A DNA stretch of 64,000 bases from Trichobilharzia szidati (Eukaryota > Platyhelminthes > Trematoda > Strigeidida > Schistosomatidae), in contig OX235271.1 in NCBI GenBank assembly GCA_944472155.2, positions 21,335,710 to 21,399,709 on the forward strand, given 5' to 3'. The notes under the pieces were generated by a model. The model saw only the letters and a program-made list of their open reading frames with translations. It had not been told where the DNA came from and did no database searches. The translations under genes were made by a program, and so were the position numbers. The stretch's first letter is position 1. Each line of letters begins with the position of its first letter. This document shows positions 56,136 through 64,000 of the stretch, piece after piece.

Positions 56136-58524
56136 TTTTTCACAGGCAGTTCAAGTTTAAACAAAATAGATGTATGCATACAATGGTAAAAGAGTTACGT
56201 AATAAAGACGAGAGGTGAGTAAGATGATGAGTAACTAATAAATTTTGTAACGATGTACTGAGTTCTAATCACGTCATAGAAACAAGAGACAAGCAATATT
56301 ACAGATTTTAAAAATAAAATAAAAAAAGGGGAGGGGTGAGGTTAAAGACAAAGATTACGTAATCAGATTAGAGAATAAAGACATCCAGTTACCATGGCAA
56401 GGAAAGACTAATAACTGCTTCTTTCTGAACACATAAATCTGGTTTGAAGCGTTTGATAGAAATTGCTTCGGCAAACTTGAGGAGAATGGAGCTCCTTTGT
56501 CTATTGATAACTTTAAAGGATTTCTCGATTTCCACCTCATGACCCGTGTCGAGGAGATGCCTGGCGATGGCACTGTTTAAAGAATTTGTTCCCTTTAGAC
56601 GTAAGCTTTTTGGTACATGTTCAGAAAATCGTAGATATGCCCTTCTTTCTGTCCTTCCAATGTAACTGCTCCCGCAGATGCATGTAAATTTGTATATGCA
56701 GTTGGAGTTCACATGAGAGGGATATCTATCGATTTTTGATTGCACCAAAGAGCAAGTTGTTTGATAGACGGGAACGAGCTTGGCTGCAGGATAGGCTATA
56801 GCTAGTGATGTACTTAGCCTTCTGTTGATCATCGCTGTAATGTTTTCACCTTTATAATCAAGCTGAAAGTAGATTGGCTTTTTTTCCACTGTGATTTGTT
56901 TTACATTTTTCACTTCAGATCTTCCATACTTGTTGATGAACCTTTGAGGGTATCCATTTCTCTTCAATGTCTTTTCAAGAAACTCAAATTCTTCCTCTAA
57001 TTTCTCTATAGAGCATATTCTTCTCGCTCTATAGTACAGAGTCTTGACTAGACCGCGTTTAAAGCTATTTGGACAAAAGCTATTGAAATGTAAGTATTGT
57101 CCTTTCCATGTAGGCTTTCGATAAATTGACTTTTGAAGACTACCGTCTTCTAGGCGTTCCATGGCAATGTCGAGGAAATGAAACTTTCCGTCACTTTCAT
57201 GTTCCATAGTAAACTCAATATTTCTGTGTGCATCATTGAATAATCCGAGTAAGTGTGAAGCATGACTTTCATTGTTGCACACTATAAATGTGTCATCAAC
57301 ATATCGACAGTAGGAATTTGTTTCGTCGATTGCATGCTTCAACTTTGTTCTTTCAAGGTTGGACATGAATATATCTGCTAAAACAGGGCTAAGTGGACTG
57401 CCCATAGCTACACCATCAATTTGGCGGTAAAGAGTGTTGTCAAATTGGAATTGCACATCCGTGGTACACATAAGGAGTAGGCGTTTGAATTCCGACTCTG
57501 GGAGTGGAAGAAGATCAGAGTGCTGACAAATGATCTCAATAGTTTCGTTGATTGGAATCATTGTGAATAAGGAGGTCACGTCAAATGACACCATGAACTT
57601 ATTTAAAACGTTCATGTGGTTCACACTTTCCGAGAAATGAAATGAGTCCTTCATAGTGTGCACGCCTAGGCGTTGACGAATAGGTTCCAACTTCTCTGCA
57701 AGCCAACGTGCCACCTTATGTTGGGGCGAGTTGATCATTGAAAGTATGGGTCTCAGGGGGACTTGTTTTTTGTGTATCTTCGGAACGCCATACATGTGTG
57801 GCAAGCGGGACCCTCGGGGTTTCAATTCATTGTACGTAGTGTTGTCAATCAATTCCTTCTTTAGCAGATCTCTCAGTGCGTTTGTGATACGTTTTTCGAC
57901 TGCATCAGTCTTATCTTTCTGGCAATTGTCAACTTTGAATCTCAACGGGTCATTTAACACAGCTTTCATCTTTGCAATATAGTCCTCTTTATCCATCAGC
58001 ACCACTCCTGAGCCTTTGTCAGGTCGCAATATAACAATTCTGTCATTATTTTTGAGAGCTTTTAATGCTCTTTGATGCTCATCAGAAAGGACTTTGGAAT
58101 ATGACATTGGAGTAATGAGGTATTGATTTGCAACGTCAACCAGCTTAGATTTGAACCAGCTCTTCTTGTCCTCATCAACTGGGGTAAGGTCATTCAGCTG
58201 ATAGAAAAGGTTTTCGAATTGAGCTGCGACATCGGTTCTTTTGACAAAGTTGTTCGGGATATGGAAGTTAAATCCGAGTGAAAGCACTTCCATTTCAATG
58301 CGGCTTAAATTCAAACTCGACAGGTTATACACAAACTCCTCAGGATTATCTGGGAAGACGTCATATATTTTCTCCTTCGTCAGGGATTTCGAAAGAGTTC
58401 TATAAAAATCCGCAGATGTCTTCTGTTGAAGCTCTTGGATAAAATTGATGAATTTGATTCGGCATACTATATTTAAACTGTTGACCACACCATCAAAGGA
58501 TTGGGCTTCAGTTCTCAATTTTGA
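56136..58524 (-). repeat. Left arm of the PLE5 palindrome
   Basis: Base-by-base mirror of 58667-61055 (paired coordinates add to 117191 at both ends, so no net indel in 2389 bp). Confidence 0.95.
56389..58518 (-). CDS. PLE5a: Penelope-like RT with GIY-YIG endonuclease, 709 codons
   Basis: Likely copies element RNA at a nick made by its own nuclease, as known for PLEs. Order of motifs: DKG motif RPDKGSGVVLMDKEDY (165-180), HMYGVPKIHK (241-250), motif A FDVTSLFTMIP (312-322, catalytic D313), motif B RQIDGVAMGSPLSPVLAD (365-382), motif C YVDDT (406-410), FHFLDI (446-451), SIYRKPTWKGQYLHF (464-478), linker KRNGYPQRFINKY (519-531). The GIY-YIG domain is CIYKFTC (607-613) and SSYIGRT (617-623), with R and E in LRFSEHVP. 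A CxC lies just before YIG. The C-terminus is LCVQKEAVISLSLPW. No stop interrupts it. The first codon here is TTG, with no ATG upstream. Upstream in frame are a UGA (about 58540) and then about 40 codons of matching N-terminal sequence (KLPPSLKNLRRITKSHIE), so the copy is slightly 5'-truncated and has one nonsense change. Confidence 0.93.
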   Translation of the reverse strand: MRTEAQSFDGVVNSLNIVCRIKFINFIQELQQKTSADFYRTLSKSLTKEKIYDVFPDNPEEFVYNLSSLNLSRIEMEVLSLGFNFHIPNNFVKRTDVAAQFENLFYQLNDLTPVDEDKKSWFKSKLVDVANQYLITPMSYSKVLSDEHQRALKALKNNDRIVILRPDKGSGVVLMDKEDYIAKMKAVLNDPLRFKVDNCQKDKTDAVEKRITNALRDLLKKELIDNTTYNELKPRGSRLPHMYGVPKIHKKQVPLRPILSMINSPQHKVARWLAEKLEPIRQRLGVHTMKDSFHFSESVNHMNVLNKFMVSFDVTSLFTMIPINETIEIICQHSDLLPLPESEFKRLLLMCTTDVQFQFDNTLYRQIDGVAMGSPLSPVLADIFMSNLERTKLKHAIDETNSYCRYVDDTFIVCNNESHASHLLGLFNDAHRNIEFTMEHESDGKFHFLDIAMERLEDGSLQKSIYRKPTWKGQYLHFNSFCPNSFKRGLVKTLYYRARRICSIEKLEEEFEFLEKTLKRNGYPQRFINKYGRSEVKNVKQITVEKKPIYFQLDYKGENITAMINRRLSTSLAIAYPAAKLVPVYQTTCSLVQSKIDRYPSHVNSNCIYKFTCICGSSYIGRTERRAYLRFSEHVPKSLRLKGTNSLNSAIARHLLDTGHEVEIEKSFKVINRQRSSILLKFAEAISIKRFKPDLCVQKEAVISLSLPW

Positions 58525-58666
58525 AATCAGAGATTCTGTTCATTCGATATGCGACTTCGTAATGCGTCGAAGGTTTTTGAGAGAGGGTGGTAATTTGCAA
58601 GTACGTAATGACTTGATGAGATGGCGGGGAAAGCAGTGGGACTGCAAGCATTCATCGTAAAATTTA
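58525..58666 (-). other. 142-bp centre of the PLE5 palindrome, N-terminal coding remnant of PLE5a
   Basis: Not repeated in the right arm. On the minus strand it encodes DECLQSHCFPRHLIKSLRTC and KLPPSLKNLRRITKSHIE before a UGA, in frame with PLE5a. The centre therefore belongs to the left copy, and the right copy begins at the edge, truncated 142 bp further in. Confidence 0.75.
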
Positions 58667-61055
58667 TCAAAATTGAGAACTGAAGCCCAATCCTTTGGTG
58701 GTGTGGTTAACAGTTTAAATATAGTATGCCGAATCAAATTCATCAATTTTATCCAAGAGCTTCAACAGAAGACATCTGCGAATTTTTATAGAACTCTTTC
58801 GAAATCCCTGACGAAGGAGAAAATATATGACGTCTTCCCAGATAATCCTGAGGAGTTTGTGTATAACCTGTCGAGTTTGAATTTAAGCCGCATTGAAATG
58901 GAAGTGCTTTCACTCGGATTTAACTTCCATATCCCGAACAACTTTGTCAAAAGAACCGATGTCGCAGCTCAATTCGAAAACCTTTTCTATCAGCTGAATG
59001 ACCTTACCCCAGTTGATGAGGACAAGAAGAGCTGGTTCAAATCTAAGCTGGTTGACGTTGCAAATCAATACCTCATTACTCCAATGTCATATTCCAAAGT
59101 CCTTTCTGATGAGCATCAAAGAGCATTAAAAGCTCTCAAAAATAATGACAGAATTGTTATATTGCGACCTGACAAAGGCTCAGGAGTGGTGCTGATGGAT
59201 AAAGAGGACTATATTGCAAAGATGAAAGCTGTGTTAAATGACCCGTTGAGATTCAAAGTTGACAATTGCCAGAAAGATAAGACTGATGCAGTCGAAAAAC
59301 GTATCACAAACGCACTGAGAGATCTGCTAAAGAAGGAATTGATTGACAACACTACGTACAATGAATTGAAACCCCGAGGGTCCCGCTTGCCACACATGTA
59401 TGGCGTTCCGAAGATACACAAAAAACAAGTCCCCCTGAGACCCATACTTTCAATGATCAACTCGCCCCAACATAAGGTGGCACGTTGGCTTGCAGAGAAG
59501 TTGGAACCTATTCGTCAACGGCTAGGCGTGCACACTATGAAGGACTCATTTCATTTCTCGGAAAGTGTGAACCACATGAACGTTTTAAATAAGTTCATGG
59601 TGTCATTTGACGTGACCTCCTTATTCACAATGATTCCAATCAACGAAACTATTGAGATCATTTGTCAGCACTCTGATCTTCTTCCACTCCCAGAGTCGGA
59701 ATTCAAACGCCTACTCCTTATGTGTACCACGGATGTGCAATTCCAATTTGACAACACTCTTTACCGCCAAATTGATGGTGTAGCTATGGGCAGTCCACTT
59801 AGCCCTGTTTTAGCAGATATATTCATGTCCAACCTTGAAAGAACAAAGTTGAAGCATGCAATCGACGAAACAAATTCCTACTGTCGATATGTTGATGACA
59901 CATTTATAGTGTGCAACAATGAAAGTCATGCTTCACACTTACTCGGATTATTCAATGATGCACACAGAAATATTGAGTTTACTATGGAACATGAAAGTGA
60001 CGGAAAGTTTCATTTCCTCGACATTGCCATGGAACGCCTAGAAGACGGTAGTCTTCAAAAGTCAATTTATCGAAAGCCTACATGGAAAGGACAATACTTA
60101 CATTTCAATAGCTTTTGTCCAAATAGCTTTAAACGCGGTCTAGTCAAGACTCTGTACTATAGAGCGAGAAGAATATGCTCTATAGAGAAATTAGAGGAAG
60201 AATTTGAGTTTCTTGAAAAGACATTGAAGAGAAATGGATACCCTCAAAGGTTCATCAACAAGTATGGAAGATCTGAAGTGAAAAATGTAAAACAAATCAC
60301 AGTGGAAAAAAAGCCAATCTACTTTCAGCTTGATTATAAAGGTGAAAACATTACAGCGATGATCAACAGAAGGCTAAGTACATCACTAGCTATAGCCTAT
60401 CCTGCAGCCAAGCTCGTTCCCGTCTATCAAACAACTTGCTCTTTGGTGCAATCAAAAATCGATAGATATCCCTCTCATGTGAACTCCAACTGCATATACA
60501 AATTTACATGCATCTGCGGGAGCAGTTACATTGGAAGGACAGAAAGAAGGGCATATCTACGATTTTCTGAACATGTACCAAAAAGCTTACGTCTAAAGGG
60601 AACAAATTCTTTAAACAGTGCCATCGCCAGGCATCTCCTCGACACGGGTCATGAGGTGGAAATCGAGAAATCCTTTAAAGTTATCAATAGACAAAGGAGC
60701 TCCATTCTCCTCAAGTTTGCCGAAGCAATTTCTATCAAACGCTTCAAACCAGATTTATGTGTTCAGAAAGAAGCAGTTATTAGTCTTTCCTTGCCATGGT
60801 AACTGGATGTCTTTATTCTCTAATCTGATTACGTAATCTTTGTCTTTAACCTCACCCCTCCCCTTTTTTTATTTTTATTTTTAAAATCTGTAATATTGCT
60901 TGTCTCTTGTTTCTATGACGTGATTAGAACTCAGTACATCGTTACAAAATTTATTAGTTACTCATCATCTTACTCACCTCTCGTCTTTATTACGTAACTC
61001 TTTTACCATTGTATGCATACATCTATTTTGTTTAAACTTGAACTGCCTGTGAAAA
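58667..61055 (+). repeat. Right arm of the PLE5 palindrome
   Basis: Mirror of 56136-58524. The outer ends are followed by TATAGAT on the right (61059-61065) and preceded by TATAGAT on the left (56130-56136), a possible 7-bp target duplication. Confidence 0.95.
58673..60802 (+). CDS. PLE5b: second Penelope-like RT/GIY-YIG, 709 codons, head-to-head with PLE5a
   Basis: Same length and domain order as PLE5a. I find two residue differences: 9 (Gly here, Asp there) and 37 (Asn here, Asp there). All motifs (DKG, D313, QIDGVAMGSP, YVDD, CIY, YIGRT) are intact. The first codon is TTG in truncated sequence and there is no in-frame ATG upstream, because the missing N-terminus lies only in the left copy. 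Both copies keep about 250 bp of 3' sequence after the stop (to 61055). Two such similar copies imply a very recent duplication or gene conversion between palindrome arms. Confidence 0.93.
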   Translation: MRTEAQSFGGVVNSLNIVCRIKFINFIQELQQKTSANFYRTLSKSLTKEKIYDVFPDNPEEFVYNLSSLNLSRIEMEVLSLGFNFHIPNNFVKRTDVAAQFENLFYQLNDLTPVDEDKKSWFKSKLVDVANQYLITPMSYSKVLSDEHQRALKALKNNDRIVILRPDKGSGVVLMDKEDYIAKMKAVLNDPLRFKVDNCQKDKTDAVEKRITNALRDLLKKELIDNTTYNELKPRGSRLPHMYGVPKIHKKQVPLRPILSMINSPQHKVARWLAEKLEPIRQRLGVHTMKDSFHFSESVNHMNVLNKFMVSFDVTSLFTMIPINETIEIICQHSDLLPLPESEFKRLLLMCTTDVQFQFDNTLYRQIDGVAMGSPLSPVLADIFMSNLERTKLKHAIDETNSYCRYVDDTFIVCNNESHASHLLGLFNDAHRNIEFTMEHESDGKFHFLDIAMERLEDGSLQKSIYRKPTWKGQYLHFNSFCPNSFKRGLVKTLYYRARRICSIEKLEEEFEFLEKTLKRNGYPQRFINKYGRSEVKNVKQITVEKKPIYFQLDYKGENITAMINRRLSTSLAIAYPAAKLVPVYQTTCSLVQSKIDRYPSHVNSNCIYKFTCICGSSYIGRTERRAYLRFSEHVPKSLRLKGTNSLNSAIARHLLDTGHEVEIEKSFKVINRQRSSILLKFAEAISIKRFKPDLCVQKEAVISLSLPW

Positions 61056-61067
61056 AACTATAGATAT

Positions 61068-61152
61068 CGGGTGTGCGCCGGCAGGGGATCGAACTCCGGA
61101 CCATGTGCATGGTCGGCGAGAGTCCTAACCACTCTTCCACCGACGCACACAA
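61068..61152 (-). repeat. tRNA-like SINE head
   Basis: Minus strand begins GTGTGCGTCGGTGGAAGAGT and ends GCCGGCGCACAC. The ends pair (GCGTCGG with CCGGCGC), with a B-box-like GAGTTCGATCCCC. The body of the SINE is missing. It lacks a foldable anticodon arm, so it is not called as a tRNA gene. Confidence 0.6.
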
Positions 61153-61161
61153 TAAGAATGG

Positions 61162-61934
61162 TCAATAAGAATGGTCAATAAGAATGGTATTCAAGTTCCC
61201 GAAGTAATCCGAATTGTTCATTATAACCACTCCTGAACCCTTATCCAGTGTTGTTATTACGATGTTATCGATTTCCCTAGTGAATATCTGGGGCTTCTCC
61301 ATCTTTCTTAGTGAAAATGCTATCCGAGTTGCGTTTACTATTCTTGTAATTAAGTAGCAACTGTCGACCAGAGTTGATTTAAGTCTTTCAACATCTTCAG
61401 TTGATGAGGGTATTAGGCCTTCTGTTCGAGGATAGAGACTTTCAAACTGAATTGGTGCATCCATTCTAGTAATTCTAACATGACTGTCACAAAATTTAGG
61501 GCCAATCGAGAGAACCTGTAGACCCACTTCATCAAGGACTACATCCGAAAAATTATTCACATAACGACTTCGGTTTGGAGGAAATCTTGTTTCGGGTGCC
61601 TTGATCTCCAGACTCAGTAGAAGCTTCACAGGTTTCTTTGCTTTCCTTTTACTAACAATTTCATCCAAATAATCTCAAAAAGTTCCTTTTAGTTGTCTGG
61701 TAGTGCAGAGACAGAATAGAAACTTTCCGTGACATTCTTCGATAAGTCGGTGATACATGTTTGAATTGAGTCAATCTGATTACGTGCATGGCGTTTGAGT
61801 GTCTCATCATTAGGCCGAACTCTGTCACGACTTTGAGATTTCCAATAAGATTCAAGATAGCAGTTTGTTTGAGGACATTGGTGGATGAGGTTGACAGTAG
61901 TCTTTGCTTCACTGAGCCTTGCGCTGCACTTCAA
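61162..61934 (-). pseudogene. PLE1 N-terminal coding part, arm 2
   Basis: A minus-strand frame (61668-61162) reads NRSRYVNNFSDVVLDEVGLQ, MDAPIQFESLYPRTEGLIP and LDKGSGVVIMNNSDYFG, so the DKG motif is intact here although broken in arm 1. The earlier part (61934-61689) has ARNQIDSIQTCITDLSKNVT. It is truncated at 61168 next to the SINE head. Confidence 0.8.
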
Positions 61935-61989
61935 ATACCCTTTGAGTATTTACAGGGCAAAATGTTGCTCAGAAGATTCCAATACAACG

Positions 61990-62075
61990 AAAATATTGAT
62001 TCAAACATCTAGAAAAACCAAATAACTGAGCGAAGAATATCTTTTTCGATAATCTCCTCTTCTGGCTCTACAGTT
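61990..62075 (-). repeat. PLE1 terminal repeat (5' copy), arm 2
   Basis: Inverted copy of 11423-11510; starts CTGTAGAGCCAGAAGAGGAG on the minus strand. Confidence 0.7.
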
Positions 62076-63207
62076 ATGTGTGCGTTTATTAACTTTATAC
62101 CTTTTTGTGAATTACTACAATATCAATATCAATTTTTAATAATCATCTGTTATCCTATTTTGAAGGAGTCGGATTATTTCAGGATAAAACATTATACTAC
62201 TCACCCTAATACTGATAGTAATATGAATCTCACAGTGTCAAACGGACATGAAAATTTACTTACTTGCCGTCTAATTTGTGAAATGGTCACTGGAATAACT
62301 GACAGTCAGAAGAAAGATATCCAGGCGACTAGTCATACTTTAGTTTCAATAAGATGTAAAAATACCACAACATTTAAACATGTAATCACTGGATCATGGA
62401 TGTTTAAAATGAATTCACATAATCCAAACAATACTATTATTACTATTATTTATAATTATAATGATAATACATGTAGTAAAGTTTCGAAATCTGGTGTATC
62501 GATCATTCTTATGTGTAAAAATAGACGGTCTCAACTTTATGTCACCTTATCCACTGGAATACCACCGCTACAAAGAGAGCAATTGTATTTTCGTATATTT
62601 ATTATTGAACCCATTGAACATAGTTTGTTTAATCGAGGTAAATTCATGAATATTGGTTTTAATGCAAAAATGAGAAAATATTTTCATTTTTTATTGTGTT
62701 GTACTACATGATGCAGATTTAGCACCCTTAGATGGTCGTATTCCATACGCTTGTAGTGAATGAGTGAAAAAGATGATAGTACATGCAATTGTTGGCAAAA
62801 AATATAGCACATTTCTTACTGATATATTCAGAATATATTGGCGGGATATTGAAAATTTCAATTAACACTTTATCAGAGCAAATAGATTTTCAAATTATTA
62901 TTATTATTATTGGAGTTGGGGTTGCGGTGCAGAAGATGATGATTTTGAAATACACTTGAAATCTACAAGTATGAATTGTATACATTTCAACATTTCGACT
63001 GCCAGTTACATGTCAGTTCGATATGTTATTCAGTCTCGTGATCGTCTTAATTACAACCAACAACTTCTAGATAAAGCGAGAAGTCGAATGAATAAAGATG
63101 GTTTAGATAGTCTGAAGTACAGAGTGATCAATATGTACAATGATTGTTATTTTACACACATCTTTGTGTCAGTCACGGGAAGAAGTAAGTTCCACAGTTG
63201 GAAATGA
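62076..63207 (+). pseudogene. Unrecognised coding pieces, uninterrupted arm 2 copy
   Basis: A 211-codon frame (62076-62711) starts MCAFINFIPFCELLQYQYQF, then LTVSNGHENLLTCRLICEM, DSQKKDIQATSHTLVSIRCK, SKVSKSGVSIIL, SQLYVTLSTGIPPLQREQLY and FNRGKFMNIGFNA. A second piece (62956-63207) reads MSVRYVIQSRDRLNYNQQLL, ARSRMNKDGLDSLKY and FTHIFVSVTGRSKFHS. Between them is a broken LAPLDGRIPYACSE segment. The arm-1 copy keeps the same frames apart from the CR1 insertion. I know no family with this pattern. The frame begins right beside the PLE1 end, so its true start may lie on the other side of that insertion. Confidence 0.5.
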
Positions 63208-63239
63208 AAATCGAAAAGAAACTGAGAAATAAAAATCCA

Positions 63240-63480
63240 CCTGGTTAATTCAAGTCTGATTGTGAACCGACATAACCATTGAGAACTAGGAGGTAGCGGA
63301 TGGCTGCTTCGTTCTTGCTGGCGACTTCTCAGCAGTATGCGCCCATGACCCCTTCGACGAACAAATCCGGAACCTCCAGGTTAAATGGCGTGTTCATAAT
63401 CCAATGAGCCAATAGTTTCAGCTTCTGTTAATTCTTGGTTCATGGCTCGATAGCCAGGCAGTTGCATCAGTGAGTATCTA
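63240..63480 (-). repeat. SINE-like repeat (family B), arm 2
   Basis: Mirror of 9140-9400. Confidence 0.4.
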
Positions 63481-63998
63481 ATTTTATTCCCTTCGGTTTC
63501 GAGTGGTACATAGAACTTCAACAATACACCTTTAATTAATTCTGTTTTCTTCAGCCCTCATTAGCTTGCTCCACAAGTTTTCATAAACTTTTATCTCCTC
63601 CACGTCAAATTCAGACATCAAATTCATCATTACCCATCTAGGCTCCATTTAAAAGCATGGAGCGAGATGTCAGCCACTGGCCTTCTCAGCGTGTGTCCGA
63701 TCTATCTCCATTTTCTTCGGCATATTTGTTCAGCAGTAGGTTTTTGATTGGTTCTTTCCCAGATCTCCAAAGTGATTTCAGAGTGATGAATATTCTGTCC
63801 TGCCTTTTGGATTCCGGTTTTGACATCTTCATTCGTGCTGCCTGTAACTGAGACGATGGTTCCTGGATAAGTGAAGGCAGTGACCTCTTTCAATTTTTCC
63901 CCGTTGACAGCGATTGGTCTTTGTATTTTTGCTTGGTTGTTTAATTTCATCAGTTCTGTTTTGTAGTAGGAATGGAGGTGAATAGTATACAAGCTCAT
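63480..63998 (-). mobile_element. RTE-type 3' fragment at window edge
   Basis: Minus strand reads VNGEKLKEVTAFTYPGTIVS, TNEDVKTGIQKAGQNIHHSE and AEQICRRKWR, the RTE C-terminal block, in a 98-codon frame that is better kept than the arm-1 copy. The 5' side is outside the window. Confidence 0.75.
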
Positions 63999-64000
63999 TC

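Larger units (their letters stand above)
61168..64000 (-). repeat. Large inverted repeat, arm 2, outer block (continues past window)
   Basis: Reverse complement of 8562-12320 without the CR1 insertion. The match is still running at the last base. Confidence 0.85.

Noticed and set aside
57731..57982. 83-codon frames antisense to PLE5 (also 59209-59460)
   Set aside because: Mirror-image shadows of the RT coding strand.
58445..58746. Genes spanning the PLE5 palindrome centre on either strand
   Set aside because: These frames read across the junction of two inverted copies and are antisense to one of them; only the minus-strand N-terminal remnant is real coding sequence.
61068..61152. Functional tRNA gene
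   Set aside because: Acceptor-like ends pair, but the anticodon arm does not fold and the same head occurs on SINE copies.

Overview
This looks like nuclear DNA of a flatworm, most likely a schistosome-type trematode. I infer this from the AT-rich composition, a split eukaryotic gene with very short introns, and a repeat mix of Penelope-like elements (PLEs) carrying a GIY-YIG nuclease, RTE- and CR1-type non-LTR retrotransposons and tRNA-derived SINEs. There are no bacterial operons, CRISPR arrays or convincing functional RNA genes. The species cannot be fixed from the sequence alone.

Layout. Positions 1-8.4 kb hold CR1-like and APE/RT non-LTR retrotransposon remains and a dispersed repeat. 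From about 8.6 kb to the right edge the window is one very large, decayed inverted repeat. Arm 1 (8.6-33.4 kb) is mirrored by arm 2 (44.6-64 kb, running off the window) in three collinear blocks: 8.6-12.3 with 61.2-64.0, 17.3-19.6 with 52.4-54.7, and 26.4-33.4 with 44.6-52.2 kb. The same old insertions sit at the same places in both arms, for example PLE family 1, a SINE and RTE tails, so they predate the duplication. Arm-specific insertions and deletions came later: a CR1 tail at 10.1 kb, a 555-bp direct duplication at 12.2/15.4 kb, a nested PLE/RTE stack at 19.8-25.5 kb and a head-to-head PLE twin at 56.1-61.1 kb.

The 11-kb spacer between the arms (33.4-44.6 kb) contains the only recognisable cellular gene, COQ2 (4-hydroxybenzoate polyprenyltransferase, ubiquinone synthesis). 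Four exons lie at 36.4-37.6 kb. A 36-bp micro-intron and a 43-bp intron restore an uninterrupted UbiA-family protein; the last exon was not found. Upstream lies a smaller inverted repeat (34.5-34.7 with 36.1-36.3 kb) centred on telomere-like TTAGGG variants and a hairpin.

The most intact mobile element is a pair of PLE open reading frames of 709 codons (56389-58518 minus, 58673-60802 plus). They are arranged 5' to 5' as an almost perfect 2.39-kb palindrome with a 142-bp centre. Both keep the DKG motif, RT motifs A-C with YVDD, and the GIY-YIG domain, and they differ at only two residues. At least seven PLE lineages can be told apart here (numbered PLE1 to PLE7 below, in my own numbering). Family names were not assigned. 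Boundaries of decayed repeats are approximate, usually within 10-50 bp.
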